Below are positions 1 through 9,104 of a stretch of DNA of 48,439 nt, piece by piece; the first letter of the stretch is position 1, and each line of letters begins with the position of its first letter. The notes under the pieces are model-generated. The model was given only the letters and a program-made list of their open reading frames with translations. It did not search any database and was not told the origin of the DNA. The stretch lies in contig JAGBAJ010000047.1 in NCBI GenBank assembly GCA_017939755.1, positions 1 through 48,439 of the forward strand, written 5' to 3'. Made by a program: the position numbers and the translations under genes. Source of the DNA: Clostridia bacterium (GTDB lineage: Bacteria > Bacillota > Clostridia > TANB77 > CAG-508).

Positions 1-111
1 CTCTTTCAATATTTTATTTTCAATTTACTTGTGACATATCTATTTTAAACCTATAATTATGCATGCCGATATTTTGTTGCAAGTCACATGCTCTAATAAA
101 GCCCAAATAAA

Positions 112-330
112 GTTACAATTCACGGCTTAATTTCATATAAGATTAGCGATATAATGTAAATTTATAATATTACGCCCCAACTACATAAGAGAATCTACAT
201 TTTTTTACAGCGTTATACACTTGTAAAAATTAGATTCTCTAATTTGCTGGTCCCCACCCTAACTTCATATTATAAATTTACATTATATTGCTAATCTTTG
301 TTACATAATTTTATGGCTGTGAATTGTAAC
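112..330. repeat. Long imperfect palindrome, MITE-like
   Basis: The left arm (112-170) begins GTTACAATTCAC and the right arm (266-330) ends GTGAATTGTAAC. Both also share GATTAGC(G/A)ATATAATG and AAATTTATAATAT. A second nested pair, AGAGAATCTA at 188-197 and TAGATTCTCT at 231-240, closes the centre, so the whole element can fold into one long hairpin. It has no open reading frame. A third, single-arm copy lies at 37699-37751. This points to a dispersed miniature element or a conserved RNA hairpin. No target-site duplication was identified. Confidence 0.75.
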
Positions 331-370
331 CAAATAAACGCATTATTCTTTATTTTTTAGAAAATTATCC

Positions 371-399
371 TTGACTTTTGGATAATTATGTAATAGAAT
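371..399 (+). promoter_or_regulatory. Sigma-A type promoter of rplM-rpsI
   Basis: TTGACT at 371-376 and TAGAAT at 394-399 are separated by 17 bases, just upstream of the ribosomal protein genes. The -35 box sits inside an inverted repeat, AATTATCC (363-370) and GGATAATT (380-387), which could be an operator or chance. Confidence 0.7.
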
Positions 400-513
400 A
401 GGAAAGCGATAAATATGAATATGACTTAAGGTCAACTTCTCCCCGGTAGTTTACTTTTAAGTTTCATATAAATAAATTATAATAAATTTAATGAATGGAG
501 GGTATTTATTACC
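400..513 (+). promoter_or_regulatory. Possible L13 autoregulatory leader
   Basis: About 110 untranslated bases separate the promoter from rplM. They contain ACTTAA...TTAAGT arms around a GC-rich core, CTCCCCGGTAG, unusual in such AT-rich DNA. Firmicutes are known to carry an L13 leader at this position that is thought to control rplM-rpsI. The assignment rests on position and the structured core, not on a covariance-model match. Confidence 0.4.
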
Positions 514-948
514 ATGAATAATACTACATATAGTTTAAAGAAAAATGAAATCGAAAGCAAATGGTATGTAATCGATGCTGCTAATAAACCATTAGGTAGA
601 GTAGCTACAGAAGCAGCTAAATTATTAAGAGGAAAACACAAACCAACTTATACACCAAATATAGACAACGGAGATCACGTTATTATAATTAATTGTAAAG
701 AAATTGCCTTAACAGGTCATAAGTTAGATCAAAAAATATATAGACATCATTCAGGATACATTGGAGGAATGAAAGAAACAACAGCTAGAGAAATGTTAGC
801 TAAATCTCCAGAAAAAATGATGATGCTTGCTATAAAAGGAATGCTTCCTCACAATAGCTTAGGAAGACAAATGTTAAAGAAAGTAAGAATTTATGCTGGA
901 AGCGAACATGAAAATGCTGCACAAAAACCAGAAACATGGAATTTCTAA
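514..948 (+). CDS. rplM: 50S ribosomal protein L13
   Basis: The 144-residue product is a full-length L13, an early-assembly protein of the large ribosomal subunit that binds 23S rRNA. Recognisable stretches are [15 protein letters not shown] near the start, [17 protein letters not shown], and [21 protein letters not shown] near the end. The start is set by GGAGG at 498-502. It is followed 28 bases later by rpsI, the conserved bacterial L13-S9 operon order, and both are probably transcribed from the promoter at 371-399. Nothing unusual was seen. Confidence 0.98.
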   Translation: MNNTTYSLKKNEIESKWYVIDAANKPLGRVATEAAKLLRGKHKPTYTPNIDNGDHVIIINCKEIALTGHKLDQKIYRHHSGYIGGMKETTAREMLAKSPEKMMMLAIKGMLPHNSLGRQMLKKVRIYAGSEHENAAQKPETWNF

Positions 949-976
949 TTAATAAGTTAAAGGGAGGAAAATAAAA

Positions 977-1378
977 ATGGCTAAGAGTGAAAATACATTC
1001 AATGGTACAGGTAGAAGAAAAAAATCAATAGCTAGAGTAAGATTAGTAGAAGGAAACGGAACTATTACAATAAATGGAAAAGACTTAAATGAATATTTTG
1101 GAGCTGACACTTTAAAATATATTGTAAAACAACCATTAATGGTAACAGAAACAGAATCTAAATTTGATGTTATGGTTTCTGTAAATGGTGGTGGATTTAC
1201 AGGTCAAGCTGGAGCAATCAGACATGGTATAGCAAGAGCTTTATTAGAAGTAAACTCAGACGAATATAGACCTACTTTAAAATCAAACGGATTCTTAACA
1301 AGAGATTCTCGTATGAAAGAAAGAAAGAAATATGGTTTAAAGAAAGCAAGACGTGCTCCACAATTCTCAAAGAGATAA
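977..1378 (+). CDS. rpsI: 30S ribosomal protein S9
   Basis: The 133-residue product is S9 of the small subunit, whose basic C-terminal tail reaches the P-site tRNA. It shows the family features [14 protein letters not shown] near the start, [20 protein letters not shown] in the middle and the invariant basic end [16 protein letters not shown] at 960-966 sets the start. It is the second gene of the rplM-rpsI operon and is closed by a terminator at 1401-1430. Confidence 0.98.
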   Translation: MAKSENTFNGTGRRKKSIARVRLVEGNGTITINGKDLNEYFGADTLKYIVKQPLMVTETESKFDVMVSVNGGGFTGQAGAIRHGIARALLEVNSDEYRPTLKSNGFLTRDSRMKERKKYGLKKARRAPQFSKR

Positions 1379-1400
1379 TATTTACCCTATTGGGTATCAA

Positions 1401-1430
1401 AAACGGAAGTTATACACTTCCGTTTTTTGT
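1401..1430 (+). terminator. Terminator of rplM-rpsI
   Basis: The inverted repeat AAACGGAAG...CTTCCGTTT is followed by a T run, 22 bases after the rpsI stop codon. Confidence 0.85.
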
Positions 1431-1503
1431 TTTAAAGTTTAGTTAAGCAATGAGCTATGTGCAACTTCTAATTTATTTGGCTCATAACTCATTGTTTCTT
1501 ATT

Positions 1504-3696
1504 TTATCCATTTAAATATTGCTCTATTCCTTCTACAATTCCCAGTACGATTTTATTTTGATATTCTTCTGTTGCAAGTAATTGATCTTCTTCAGGATTA
1601 CTTAAATAGCCCATCTCAATTATTGTACTAGGTACCATACACCAATCAATACCACTAGTGTCGTCTACACGATTAACTCCTCTGTTCTGTGCTCCTGTAG
1701 TATTTGCAACGCAATCTACAACTGCTTTTGATAATTTATAGCTTTCATCTGCCATATGACTATTAAATCTGTTATTTGTGGTTTGGCACATTGTATCTAC
1801 TCCTTTAGTATCTGCACTATCATGGGTATTTGTATGAATCCTAATAAAAGCTCCAGCACGTGCTTCATTTGCAATTATTGCTCTTTGACTATTACTAATG
1901 TCTACATCGTTACTTTCTCTTGTCATCTCAACAGTATATCCTTTTTTCTCTAGCTCGGATTTCAACTTCTTTGCCACTACTAAATTGAGTTCATGCTCTT
2001 TTTGCTTTGTAACAACTCCAACTTCACCTGTTGTTGATTTAGCTTTCATTTCTGTTGCTCCTGGTCCTATAGGTTCCTTTTCCGAATTTGCTATTGCTTG
2101 GTGTCCAGGATCTATAACAATATATCTTTTATTTACTTCATTAATTACTATATCATTACTAGATAAACATCTCCATTCTTTTTGTTTTTTATCATATTTA
2201 TATTGTTGACTATAATTCTTATAAGAATGGCTACTTGTATATTTTACATCACAACCTTTAAAATAATTCTTATTGAAACTAGAGTCTGTATTCCACCTTA
2301 TATAATCCAACCCATCCTGGTATTTTTCAATTACATTTCTGAAGAATTTCTCTTTATCATCTTTTTTTACACTATACTCGTCAATGTCATAATTAAGTGT
2401 TAAGTCTTTGCTATCATAATCTTCACCAAACCCCATGTTAATCTGTATATAATATGCCATGTCATCGCTCTTATCTTGATATTTCTTTATAACAATGTCA
2501 TTTATAATCTTTTCTGCTTTTTTAAACTCTTCAATATTATCTATTGTTTCACTATAGCCATTTCTAATTAAAACCAATAAATTATCATTTACTTTTAATA
2601 AGTTAAAATAGCTATCAGGCAAGTACCCCATATCATCAATTGGTTCAACATCAGGCTCTACATATATATCATTTGTAGAAACAAATATAGGAATATTTTT
2701 GTTTTCTATCTCATCACACTTATAATCTTCATATAAATTATTATGCTCTTTATATCTATTGTATATTGCAATTTGGCTATAATAGTCTTTCATTGGTATT
2801 TTTATTGTGTATTCATTCCATATTACATATATACATCGACTAGAAAAGTAAAATTCTTCTATTTTATTGTTTTTATAGTCTGTCATAAATTTAAAATTTA
2901 GCTTTTCAACTTCATCTTCAACTGGTGTACCATCTTCCAAACTCCAATCTTCTGTTTCATCATATTCATCCCCTTCAGGTATTTTATAGAGTTCGTCGTA
3001 TTCCTTACTTCTGTAATGTCCATTATAATATTGAGAAATCGATTCATATGATGAATTCTTTAAAATGTTTTGTATAGCGGCATTATTTGTAAACATATCT
3101 TTAAAAGTTAGCTCTTCTCCTGAAACTAGGTTGAAATTTATTCCTTCTGTATAATAATTATTGTCATTAGAATAATTTATTCTAAAAGATATTACATTTG
3201 CAAAATTTGCTGTACAATACATGTTAATATTATTTTCTTTATTGGCTTTTATTTTTTCATATCTCTCAAGACACATCTCTTTTATTCTATTATTAACTTT
3301 GCTTTCTACCTCTTTATCCTTTAAACCACTAATTTGAAGATAACTACTACCATCATATGAATCTTCACTATTTTGTTTTGTTATATATATCTTTGAAATT
3401 TTAATAGTATTTTCCTGATATGTTTCATCTAGAGATTTTATTCCCAAACCATCTGGAACTATTTCATTATTATTAATTGTTCCATCAACGATTTTCTTAA
3501 TATCGCTAATATTCGAACTTCCGTAACTTTTTAGTATAAAGAATATCGTAATACTAACACATATTGTAGTAAATAAAATGTAAAATATTATTGTATTACG
3601 TAGTGTATGTTTCTTTTTATCTTTATTATTAATATTATTTTTTTTGTTTTTATTCATGTCGATATTCTGTTTTTCGTTTAAATCCTTTTTATCCAT
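1504..3696 (-). CDS. Membrane-anchored N-acetylmuramoyl-L-alanine amidase (Amidase_3)
   Basis: This 730-residue protein should cleave the bond between muramic acid and the stem peptide of peptidoglycan outside the cell. A basic N-terminus is followed by one membrane segment at about 34-56. A long extracellular middle part has a DUF3298-like stretch (roughly 80-300). The C-terminal Amidase_3 domain begins near residue 524. Its zinc ligands and catalytic glutamate are visible: H532 in IDPGH, E567 in KEHEL, H621 in IRIHTN and E694 in IIEMGYLSN. The start at 3696 is chosen because AAGGAGGA lies just before it; an upstream in-frame ATG at 3714 overlaps that site. The large middle region is unusual for such amidases and may sense or bind a wall component. 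The DUF3298 call is tentative. Confidence 0.88.
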   Translation of the reverse strand: MDKKDLNEKQNIDMNKNKKNNINNKDKKKHTLRNTIIFYILFTTICVSITIFFILKSYGSSNISDIKKIVDGTINNNEIVPDGLGIKSLDETYQENTIKISKIYITKQNSEDSYDGSSYLQISGLKDKEVESKVNNRIKEMCLERYEKIKANKENNINMYCTANFANVISFRINYSNDNNYYTEGINFNLVSGEELTFKDMFTNNAAIQNILKNSSYESISQYYNGHYRSKEYDELYKIPEGDEYDETEDWSLEDGTPVEDEVEKLNFKFMTDYKNNKIEEFYFSSRCIYVIWNEYTIKIPMKDYYSQIAIYNRYKEHNNLYEDYKCDEIENKNIPIFVSTNDIYVEPDVEPIDDMGYLPDSYFNLLKVNDNLLVLIRNGYSETIDNIEEFKKAEKIINDIVIKKYQDKSDDMAYYIQINMGFGEDYDSKDLTLNYDIDEYSVKKDDKEKFFRNVIEKYQDGLDYIRWNTDSSFNKNYFKGCDVKYTSSHSYKNYSQQYKYDKKQKEWRCLSSNDIVINEVNKRYIVIDPGHQAIANSEKEPIGPGATEMKAKSTTGEVGVVTKQKEHELNLVVAKKLKSELEKKGYTVEMTRESNDVDISNSQRAIIANEARAGAFIRIHTNTHDSADTKGVDTMCQTTNNRFNSHMADESYKLSKAVVDCVANTTGAQNRGVNRVDDTSGIDWCMVPSTIIEMGYLSNPEEDQLLATEEYQNKIVLGIVEGIEQYLNG

Positions 3697-3783
3697 GAAT
3701 TCCTCCTTATACATCTTGTATTTAATGTTTTTCCTATTGTTTTATTTAATGGAAAAGTGCTATAGTTTCCTGTTTGATAACCA

Positions 3784-3816
3784 CAAAAGCGACCAGAAGA
3801 TTTTCCAGCCGCTTTT
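3784..3816 (-). terminator. Weak terminator after the 3822-5483 gene
   Basis: The arms AAAAGCG (3785-3791) and CGCTTTT (3810-3816) form a short hairpin ending in T's on the minus strand, just past the stop codon of the gene to its right. Confidence 0.5.
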
Positions 3817-3821
3817 AATTG

Positions 3822-5483
3822 CTATTCACCTATTCTATCAGTCTTAAATTTCATAAAAACTCTTTTAATTTTATTCCATAACTTTTTAAAGAATGATATC
3901 ATTCTTGCACTTCCAATTTCGTTTTCTTTTATAGTAAGTGCTGTAGTTTCTTCTTTATGTTGCTCATCTGTTATATCTTGTTTTTTTACTACTGTTTCAT
4001 TTTCGTTATTATTAAACGCCTGTACGTTATATTTCTTCGTGGTTTCGTTTTGAAAATGTGCATCAAATTTGCTTTCTAAACATTTGAATTTTTTTGTTTC
4101 ATCCATATTATAATTTAAGTTGTCGGTTATTTGTTGATTATTACTATCATTTTCTGTAGCATTATTTTGATATTTACCTAGTACTCTATTTATAATGTCG
4201 TTTGTATCTTTGATATTATTCATAATTAACTCATTTATAAGCTGACCTTCATTTTTATCTTTAAATTCCTTGTTTTTATCTATTAATTTAGTTAAATCTT
4301 CTATCATCTTTAATTCATCTAATTCTTTAAATGGCTCTTTTTGATTTTGTTGTAACTTTTCATTTTTTTCGTCATATATCATATTATCATGTTTAATATC
4401 TTCTTGTATTTGTTCAAAATTATTATTCTTTACTATATTTGACATTTCGCTACAATTTTTTTGATTAGAAAAATCTTGTATATGTCCGCAATTATCTGAT
4501 AATCTAACAATGTTCTCACTATTATCTATAAGGTCTTCTATAGCTTGTCTTTTATTATCTTTTTCATAGTTTAAGTCATAAATTTTTGTCATATGAATTA
4601 GCTTGTTCGATTTTTCAATAAATAAGTTTTTATTGTTGTCAAATTTTTCAAATGTGCATGGAAACTGCTTTAATATCTTTATTGTTGTTTTGTCGTAATT
4701 TGATTTATCTAATATATGATCAAAATTATCTAATATCGCATTGTCTATATTTTCTTGTAAATCCGCTCTTTGCTCATTAAACATTTTTGTTTCTTCCATT
4801 GAATCATATATCCAATTTAATAGGTCGTTTGTTTCGTTATCGATTGCAGTTTCTCGCTCTAACATTTCGGAAAGATGTGGATTACATGCTTCTAGAATCT
4901 CCAATTTTGATATTTCTGGAATATTATTTAGCTCTATAAGTACTTTTGAATATGTTGTAGAAATATCATATTCACCCTTTTTAAAGAAATTTGTAATATT
5001 TTCTTTTATGTAAGTGACCCCATCTTCTTTTGTACTTAATTTGGTAATTAATGCTGCTCTATCGTATGTACATAATTTTCTTATAATATATGGCATACTA
5101 TTATATATTAATTTTAATGTGCTCTCGTTATCTATAAAGTTTTCAATTTCTCTATATGTTATAATCCCAGTATTTTGTATTATTACATCATAATTCTTTA
5201 TAAATATATCATTTATGGTGTTGTTTTTTTCGAATAAGTCCTTCCACATTCCTATTGTTATATTTTTAATATTTTGCTCTACGATTTCCCTATTCCCGTT
5301 CTGGGCAAGTCTTGCAATAACTTCATTTACTAAATCACTATTTACTGAACTATTTAAACACAGATATTGAAATTCGGTATTGAAATCTATCTCCTTACTA
5401 TTTAATATATCTTCTGGATATTTACTATTTTCTATTAGATCTGATACCTTCTGAATTTTAGCTTTACAATCCTCAAAATTCAT
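3822..5483 (-). CDS. Unknown hydrophilic, probably coiled-coil protein
   Basis: I do not recognise this 553-residue protein. It is very rich in Asn, Lys, Glu and Asp, has no signal peptide or membrane segment, and has long charged stretches that look helical or coiled-coil. The N-terminal 330 residues look better ordered. The region of about 335-515 is low-complexity with many Gln and Asn. The last 30 residues form a basic amphipathic helix (FFKKLWNKIKRVFMKF) that could bind membrane or nucleic acid. The start at 5483 is preferred because GGGGGATG precedes it at a suitable distance, while the in-frame ATG at 5498 has no ribosome binding site. It lies in the same direction as the amidase gene, with a possible terminator between them. 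No function can be assigned. Confidence 0.75.
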   Translation of the reverse strand: MNFEDCKAKIQKVSDLIENSKYPEDILNSKEIDFNTEFQYLCLNSSVNSDLVNEVIARLAQNGNREIVEQNIKNITIGMWKDLFEKNNTINDIFIKNYDVIIQNTGIITYREIENFIDNESTLKLIYNSMPYIIRKLCTYDRAALITKLSTKEDGVTYIKENITNFFKKGEYDISTTYSKVLIELNNIPEISKLEILEACNPHLSEMLERETAIDNETNDLLNWIYDSMEETKMFNEQRADLQENIDNAILDNFDHILDKSNYDKTTIKILKQFPCTFEKFDNNKNLFIEKSNKLIHMTKIYDLNYEKDNKRQAIEDLIDNSENIVRLSDNCGHIQDFSNQKNCSEMSNIVKNNNFEQIQEDIKHDNMIYDEKNEKLQQNQKEPFKELDELKMIEDLTKLIDKNKEFKDKNEGQLINELIMNNIKDTNDIINRVLGKYQNNATENDSNNQQITDNLNYNMDETKKFKCLESKFDAHFQNETTKKYNVQAFNNNENETVVKKQDITDEQHKEETTALTIKENEIGSARMISFFKKLWNKIKRVFMKFKTDRIGE

Positions 5484-5675
5484 ATATACATCCCCCATTT
5501 TTTCTTTTGTAAATTACATAAAAAATCTCATTTTATAATTTATCATAATTTTATATTATAATATTTTATATTTCAACACTTTTTGCTTTTTTTCTACAAT
5601 TGTACAAAAAATTATTACAATTATGTTTTTCCTAATGAAGGATAATTGTTTTTATGATTTTTTTATACAAAAAAA

Positions 5676-5701
5676 ATTAGCATGACTTTCCTAATGTATA
5701 G
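5676..5701. repeat. Partial copy of the GGAAAGT/ACTTTCC hairpin repeat
   Basis: ATTAG at 5676, then CATGACTTTCCTAATGTATA, matches the right half of the complete palindrome at 46983-47022. The left arm is eroded. It lies beside the terminator of the SleB-like gene. Confidence 0.6.
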
Positions 5702-5703
5702 AA

Positions 5704-5733
5704 AAAAGCGTTACAGAGAATCCCTGCAACGCC
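5704..5733 (-). terminator. Terminator of the SleB-like gene
   Basis: On the minus strand GCGTTGCAG and CTGTAACGC form a hairpin followed by TTTTTTCT, about 45 bases after the stop codon at 5776. Confidence 0.85.
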
Positions 5734-5775
5734 AAAAAATAAAAAAAACATAACAAATTAATAAAAATATGCGAC

Positions 5776-6687
5776 TTAGCGACTATACACTAACGTGAAT
5801 GTGTAGCCGCCGGATGTTGATGCCGTCTCCCTGTATACCTCCTGTGTTCCAGGGACTGCATAGTCATTCCTCTGATAGACAGTATCTGATGTCAGATATC
5901 TATCAGCACAGAACTGAGACCAATATTCTGCACCACTATTGTATGCAGCAATAAGGTTCTCTGCTATAGTGGCTGACTCATCCGTATAATCATACCAGCC
6001 ACTAAAGTACTGACCTGGTGCTTCCTTATTGGCGCACACAGAGTCACAAAATCCTGGAGCAAATGTTCGATTTAACAAACAAATTCCTATTCGCTCCTTT
6101 GTTTCAAGACTACAATTGGCGCCTTCATGTTCAATAACCTGAGCAAGATATATGTATTCTGCAGAATCAATTGCATATCCATATTGACCTACTCCAGTGT
6201 TGTCGGTGTAACCAACTGATTCGTCTTCAACCTCAACAGACTCGCTTATATATTCTGTTTCGGCCTGAATATCTTCCTCAGTCTCAATAATAAGCTCTGT
6301 TGTAGCTACTTCTGTCGTTGTTGTGCACATAGTAGTAGTATATTCCGTCGTTTCTTGCATTGTCGTACATGTGCTTGTTGTGCTTGTAGTTGTTGTACTT
6401 GCACTAGTTGTAGCTCTGGTCATTGTTTTTTCGTCTTTGTAAATCCGCATAATAACAGCGTCTTTTTCCTCTTCCGCAGATATAGTCTCCTGTGCAGGCC
6501 CACTTGCATCTGTTCTACTTCTCATTTCTGCCCAGTTATTCATTCCCCATGTCGTTATACCGACAATGATGAAAACTGAAGCAAATCTGAGTGGCTGCTC
6601 CTTTGCTGTTTTACAAATAGCTTCGCCAATTTTTGACAAGCTACTTGCAGCTAATCTTACAATCCGTTTTAGACATCCTTTTTCCAT
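5776..6687 (-). CDS. SleB/CwlJ-like cell wall hydrolase with Thr-rich linker
   Basis: The 303-residue protein has a basic N-terminus, one membrane segment around 33-48, a long Thr/Ser stretch at about 88-130, an acidic part, and a C-terminal domain from about 178. That domain resembles the SleB/CwlJ hydrolases that cut spore-cortex peptidoglycan. YLAQVIEHEGA places a glutamate (E188) where the catalytic Glu of SleB lies, followed by the family-like GICLLNR. Four cysteines in the domain suggest an extracellular disulfide-linked form. The start at 6687 follows AAGGAGGAG; the in-frame ATG at 6714 lies upstream of that site. Base composition is visibly richer in G and C than the neighbours and codon choice differs, suggesting recent transfer. 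The SleB call rests on one motif region. Confidence 0.65.
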   Translation of the reverse strand: MEKGCLKRIVRLAASSLSKIGEAICKTAKEQPLRFASVFIIVGITTWGMNNWAEMRSRTDASGPAQETISAEEEKDAVIMRIYKDEKTMTRATTSASTTTTSTTSTCTTMQETTEYTTTMCTTTTEVATTELIIETEEDIQAETEYISESVEVEDESVGYTDNTGVGQYGYAIDSAEYIYLAQVIEHEGANCSLETKERIGICLLNRTFAPGFCDSVCANKEAPGQYFSGWYDYTDESATIAENLIAAYNSGAEYWSQFCADRYLTSDTVYQRNDYAVPGTQEVYRETASTSGGYTFTLVYSR

Positions 6688-6788
6688 TGGTTGTCTCCTC
6701 CTTGTTTTTTTCATTTTTGTGCCTACTTATATCTATATGAGACACTCATATAATTTTACCATATTATTTGTATTATGTCAATTTATGC

Positions 6789-6817
6789 TTGCTTTTTCAA
6801 TTAATATGTGGTATCAT
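6789..6817 (+). promoter_or_regulatory. Promoter of the serS T-box transcript
   Basis: TTGCTT at 6789-6794 and TATCAT at 6812-6817 are 17 bases apart and lie just upstream of the T-box leader. Confidence 0.55.
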
Positions 6818-6839
6818 GCTTTTATCAAATTTGTTTAAG

Positions 6840-7124
6840 AGCTAAGTAATAAGTTATGTTTTATTAGAGAGACTATGTTTGGTGAAAATAGTTTAAAGCA
6901 ACTTATGAAATCTACTCTTTCATACATTTAATGAAAATTAAACCGATTAATGCTAGGTTATAAGCATTGTTAAGTTGTACTTAAATTTTAAAATATTCCG
7001 CTACACGGTTCTATAAATTGGAGCTATGCTATAAACTAAACTTTAGTTTTCAAAATTTTAAGTATAAATTAAGGTGGCACCACGAAGATATATCGTCCTT
7101 ATGTTTATCATAAGGGCGTTTTTG
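6840..7124 (+). promoter_or_regulatory. T-box riboswitch controlling serS
   Basis: The leader ends with the T-box sequence AAGGTGGCACCACGAA (7071-7086). A rho-independent terminator follows, formed by CGTCCTTATG and CATAAGGGCG plus a T run (7094-7124). The upstream stem I carries the conserved AGAGAG (near 6868) and GGTGAAA (near 6881) motifs. A likely specifier is UCU (Ser) at 6911-6913, followed by A. Uncharged tRNA-Ser would stabilise the antiterminator and allow serS transcription. The specifier choice is by eye; the riboswitch itself is clear. Confidence 0.92.
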
Positions 7125-7156
7125 TTTTAGCTACCTAAATAAAAGGAGGAATAAAT

Positions 7157-8443
7157 ATGATTGACATTAAGTTTTTAAGAGAAAATCCAGAATTGGTAAA
7201 GGAAAATATTAGGAAAAAATTCCAAGACCACAAATTACCATTAGTAGATGAGGTTATTGATTTAGATTCAAAAAAGAGAGCAGCTACATTAAAAGGTGAC
7301 GAATTACGTAGCAAACGTAACTCATTAAGCTCTGAAATTGGAAATCTTATGAAAAATGGACAAAAAGAAGAAGCTGAAAAAATAAAAGCTGAGGTCCAAG
7401 CAATTAATAATGAACTTGCTGAAAACGAAAAATTAGAAGCATCTTATGCTGAAGAAATAACAACAAGAATGATGAAAATACCAAATATCATACATGAATC
7501 TGTTCCAATTGGAAAAGACGATAGCGAAAATGTGGAAATAGAAAAATTTGGTGAACCAGTAGTTCCATCATATGAAATACCATATCATTCAGATATTATG
7601 GAATCACTATGTGGATTGGATTTGGATAGTGCTCGTAGAGTTGCAGGAAATGGTTTCTACTATTTAATGGGAAATGTTGCAAGACTACATTCTGCGATTT
7701 TATCATATGCTAGAGACTTTATGATTAATAAGGGCTTTACTTATTGTATTCCTCCCTACATGATTCGTAGCGACGTTGTTTCTGGAGTTATGAGCTTTGA
7801 CGAAATGGATGCAATGATGTATAAAATTGAAGGTGAAGATTTATATTTAATCGGAACATCTGAACATTCTATGATTGGAAAGTTCAAAGGACAAATATTA
7901 AAGAAGAATGAAATGCCTTACACTATGACATCTTATTCTCCATGTTTTAGAAAAGAAAAAGGTGCTCATGGTATTGAAGAGCGTGGTGTATATAGAATTC
8001 ATCAATTTGAAAAACAAGAAATGGTTGTTGTTTGTGAACCAGAAGATAGTTGGAATTGGTATGATAAACTTTGGTCATATACTGTAGAATTATTTAGAAG
8101 TATGGAAATTCCTGTTCGTACTTTAGAGTGTTGCTCTGGTGACTTAGCTGACTTAAAAGCTAAAAGCTGTGATGTTGAAGCATGGAGTCCAAGACAACAA
8201 AAATATTTTGAAGTTGGAAGCTGTACTAACATGTGTGATGCACAAGCTAGAAGACTTGGAATTCGTATAAAGGGTGAAAAAGGAAACTATTATGCGCATA
8301 CTCTTAATAACACAGTTGTTGCTCCTCCTCGTATGTTAATTGCATTTTTAGAAAATCATTACCAAGAAGACGGAAGCATTACAATCCCTGAAGTTTTAAG
8401 ACCATACATGGGTGGATTAGATAAGTTAGAAAAAATAAAATAG
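7157..8443 (+). CDS. serS: Seryl-tRNA synthetase, archaeal/eukaryotic-looking subtype
   Basis: The 428-residue class II synthetase charges tRNA-Ser in the cytoplasm. Residues about 1-110 form the tRNA-binding helical hairpin arm. Motif 2 is CFRKEKGAHG followed by GVYRIHQFEKQEM, and motif 3 is LNNTVVAPPRMLIAFLENH. The usual bacterial PTAEV is replaced by GTSEH, EPEDSWNWYDK follows motif 2, and SCTNMCDAQARRLGIR precedes motif 3. These resemble archaeal and eukaryotic SerRS more than the Bacillus enzyme as I remember them. AAAAGGAGGA at 7142-7151 sets the start. The T-box leader shows it is the regulated enzyme. The subtype assignment is from memory, the enzyme assignment is secure. Confidence 0.95.
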   Translation: MIDIKFLRENPELVKENIRKKFQDHKLPLVDEVIDLDSKKRAATLKGDELRSKRNSLSSEIGNLMKNGQKEEAEKIKAEVQAINNELAENEKLEASYAEEITTRMMKIPNIIHESVPIGKDDSENVEIEKFGEPVVPSYEIPYHSDIMESLCGLDLDSARRVAGNGFYYLMGNVARLHSAILSYARDFMINKGFTYCIPPYMIRSDVVSGVMSFDEMDAMMYKIEGEDLYLIGTSEHSMIGKFKGQILKKNEMPYTMTSYSPCFRKEKGAHGIEERGVYRIHQFEKQEMVVVCEPEDSWNWYDKLWSYTVELFRSMEIPVRTLECCSGDLADLKAKSCDVEAWSPRQQKYFEVGSCTNMCDAQARRLGIRIKGEKGNYYAHTLNNTVVAPPRMLIAFLENHYQEDGSITIPEVLRPYMGGLDKLEKIK

Positions 8444-8463
8444 ATACTTTAAGGAGTGATAAA

Positions 8464-9054
8464 ATGTTAATAAAGAATCCCAAATTTGAAATTTCGGCTG
8501 TTAGTCCTAAGCAATACCCTACAAATGGTTTACCAGAAATTGTTTTAGTTGGAAAATCCAACGTTGGAAAATCATCATTTATTAATACAATGATTAATAG
8601 AAAAAAACTTGCAAGAACAAGTAGCGAACCTGGAAAAACTAGACAAATAAACTTTTATAACATGGATGATAAATTTTATTTTGTAGACTTACCAGGATAC
8701 GGATATAGCAAAATGTCTAAAGCTGAACAAGCAAAAGTAAATGGATTTATTGATGAATATCTTCACATTAGAAAAAATATTGCTCTTATAATTCTTTTAA
8801 TTGACATTAGGCATGAACCTGGAGCTAATGATAAAATGATGTATGACTATATTATAAGGTCTGGCCTCCCATTTATAGTCTTAACAAGTAAGGCTGATAA
8901 AATTGCTGTAACGAAAGTTGATGCAGCTGTTCAAGAAATACAATCTATATTAAACCCTATAAAAGACTTTACGTTTATGCCATTTTCTGCAGAAAGAAAA
9001 ATATATACTGATGCAGTATGGGAAGCTGTAGAAAAAGTTTTAGATATTGAATAG
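8464..9054 (+). CDS. ysxC: Ribosome biogenesis GTPase YsxC/EngB
   Basis: The 196-residue GTPase of the YihA/YsxC family is needed for late assembly of the 50S subunit. It shows G1 GKSNVGKSS, switch residues TRQINFY, G3 DLPGYGYSKM, G4 SKADK and G5 FSAE, and has the normal length of the family. It starts 20 bases after serS behind AAGGAG, so it is probably read through from the T-box promoter. Confidence 0.95.
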   Translation: MLIKNPKFEISAVSPKQYPTNGLPEIVLVGKSNVGKSSFINTMINRKKLARTSSEPGKTRQINFYNMDDKFYFVDLPGYGYSKMSKAEQAKVNGFIDEYLHIRKNIALIILLIDIRHEPGANDKMMYDYIIRSGLPFIVLTSKADKIAVTKVDAAVQEIQSILNPIKDFTFMPFSAERKIYTDAVWEAVEKVLDIE

Positions 9055-9104
9055 AATATTAAAAAGAGCTATAATTATATATATTAACTCAAAGGGTGGA
9101 TTTT

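Noticed and set aside
1438..1500. Imperfect hairpin CAATGAG..CTCATTG after the amidase gene
   Set aside because: The arms pair but no T run follows on the minus strand, so a terminator call is too weak.
6355..6579. Cys-rich frame antisense to the SleB-like gene
   Set aside because: It mirrors the Thr codons of the real gene on the other strand and has no ribosome binding site.
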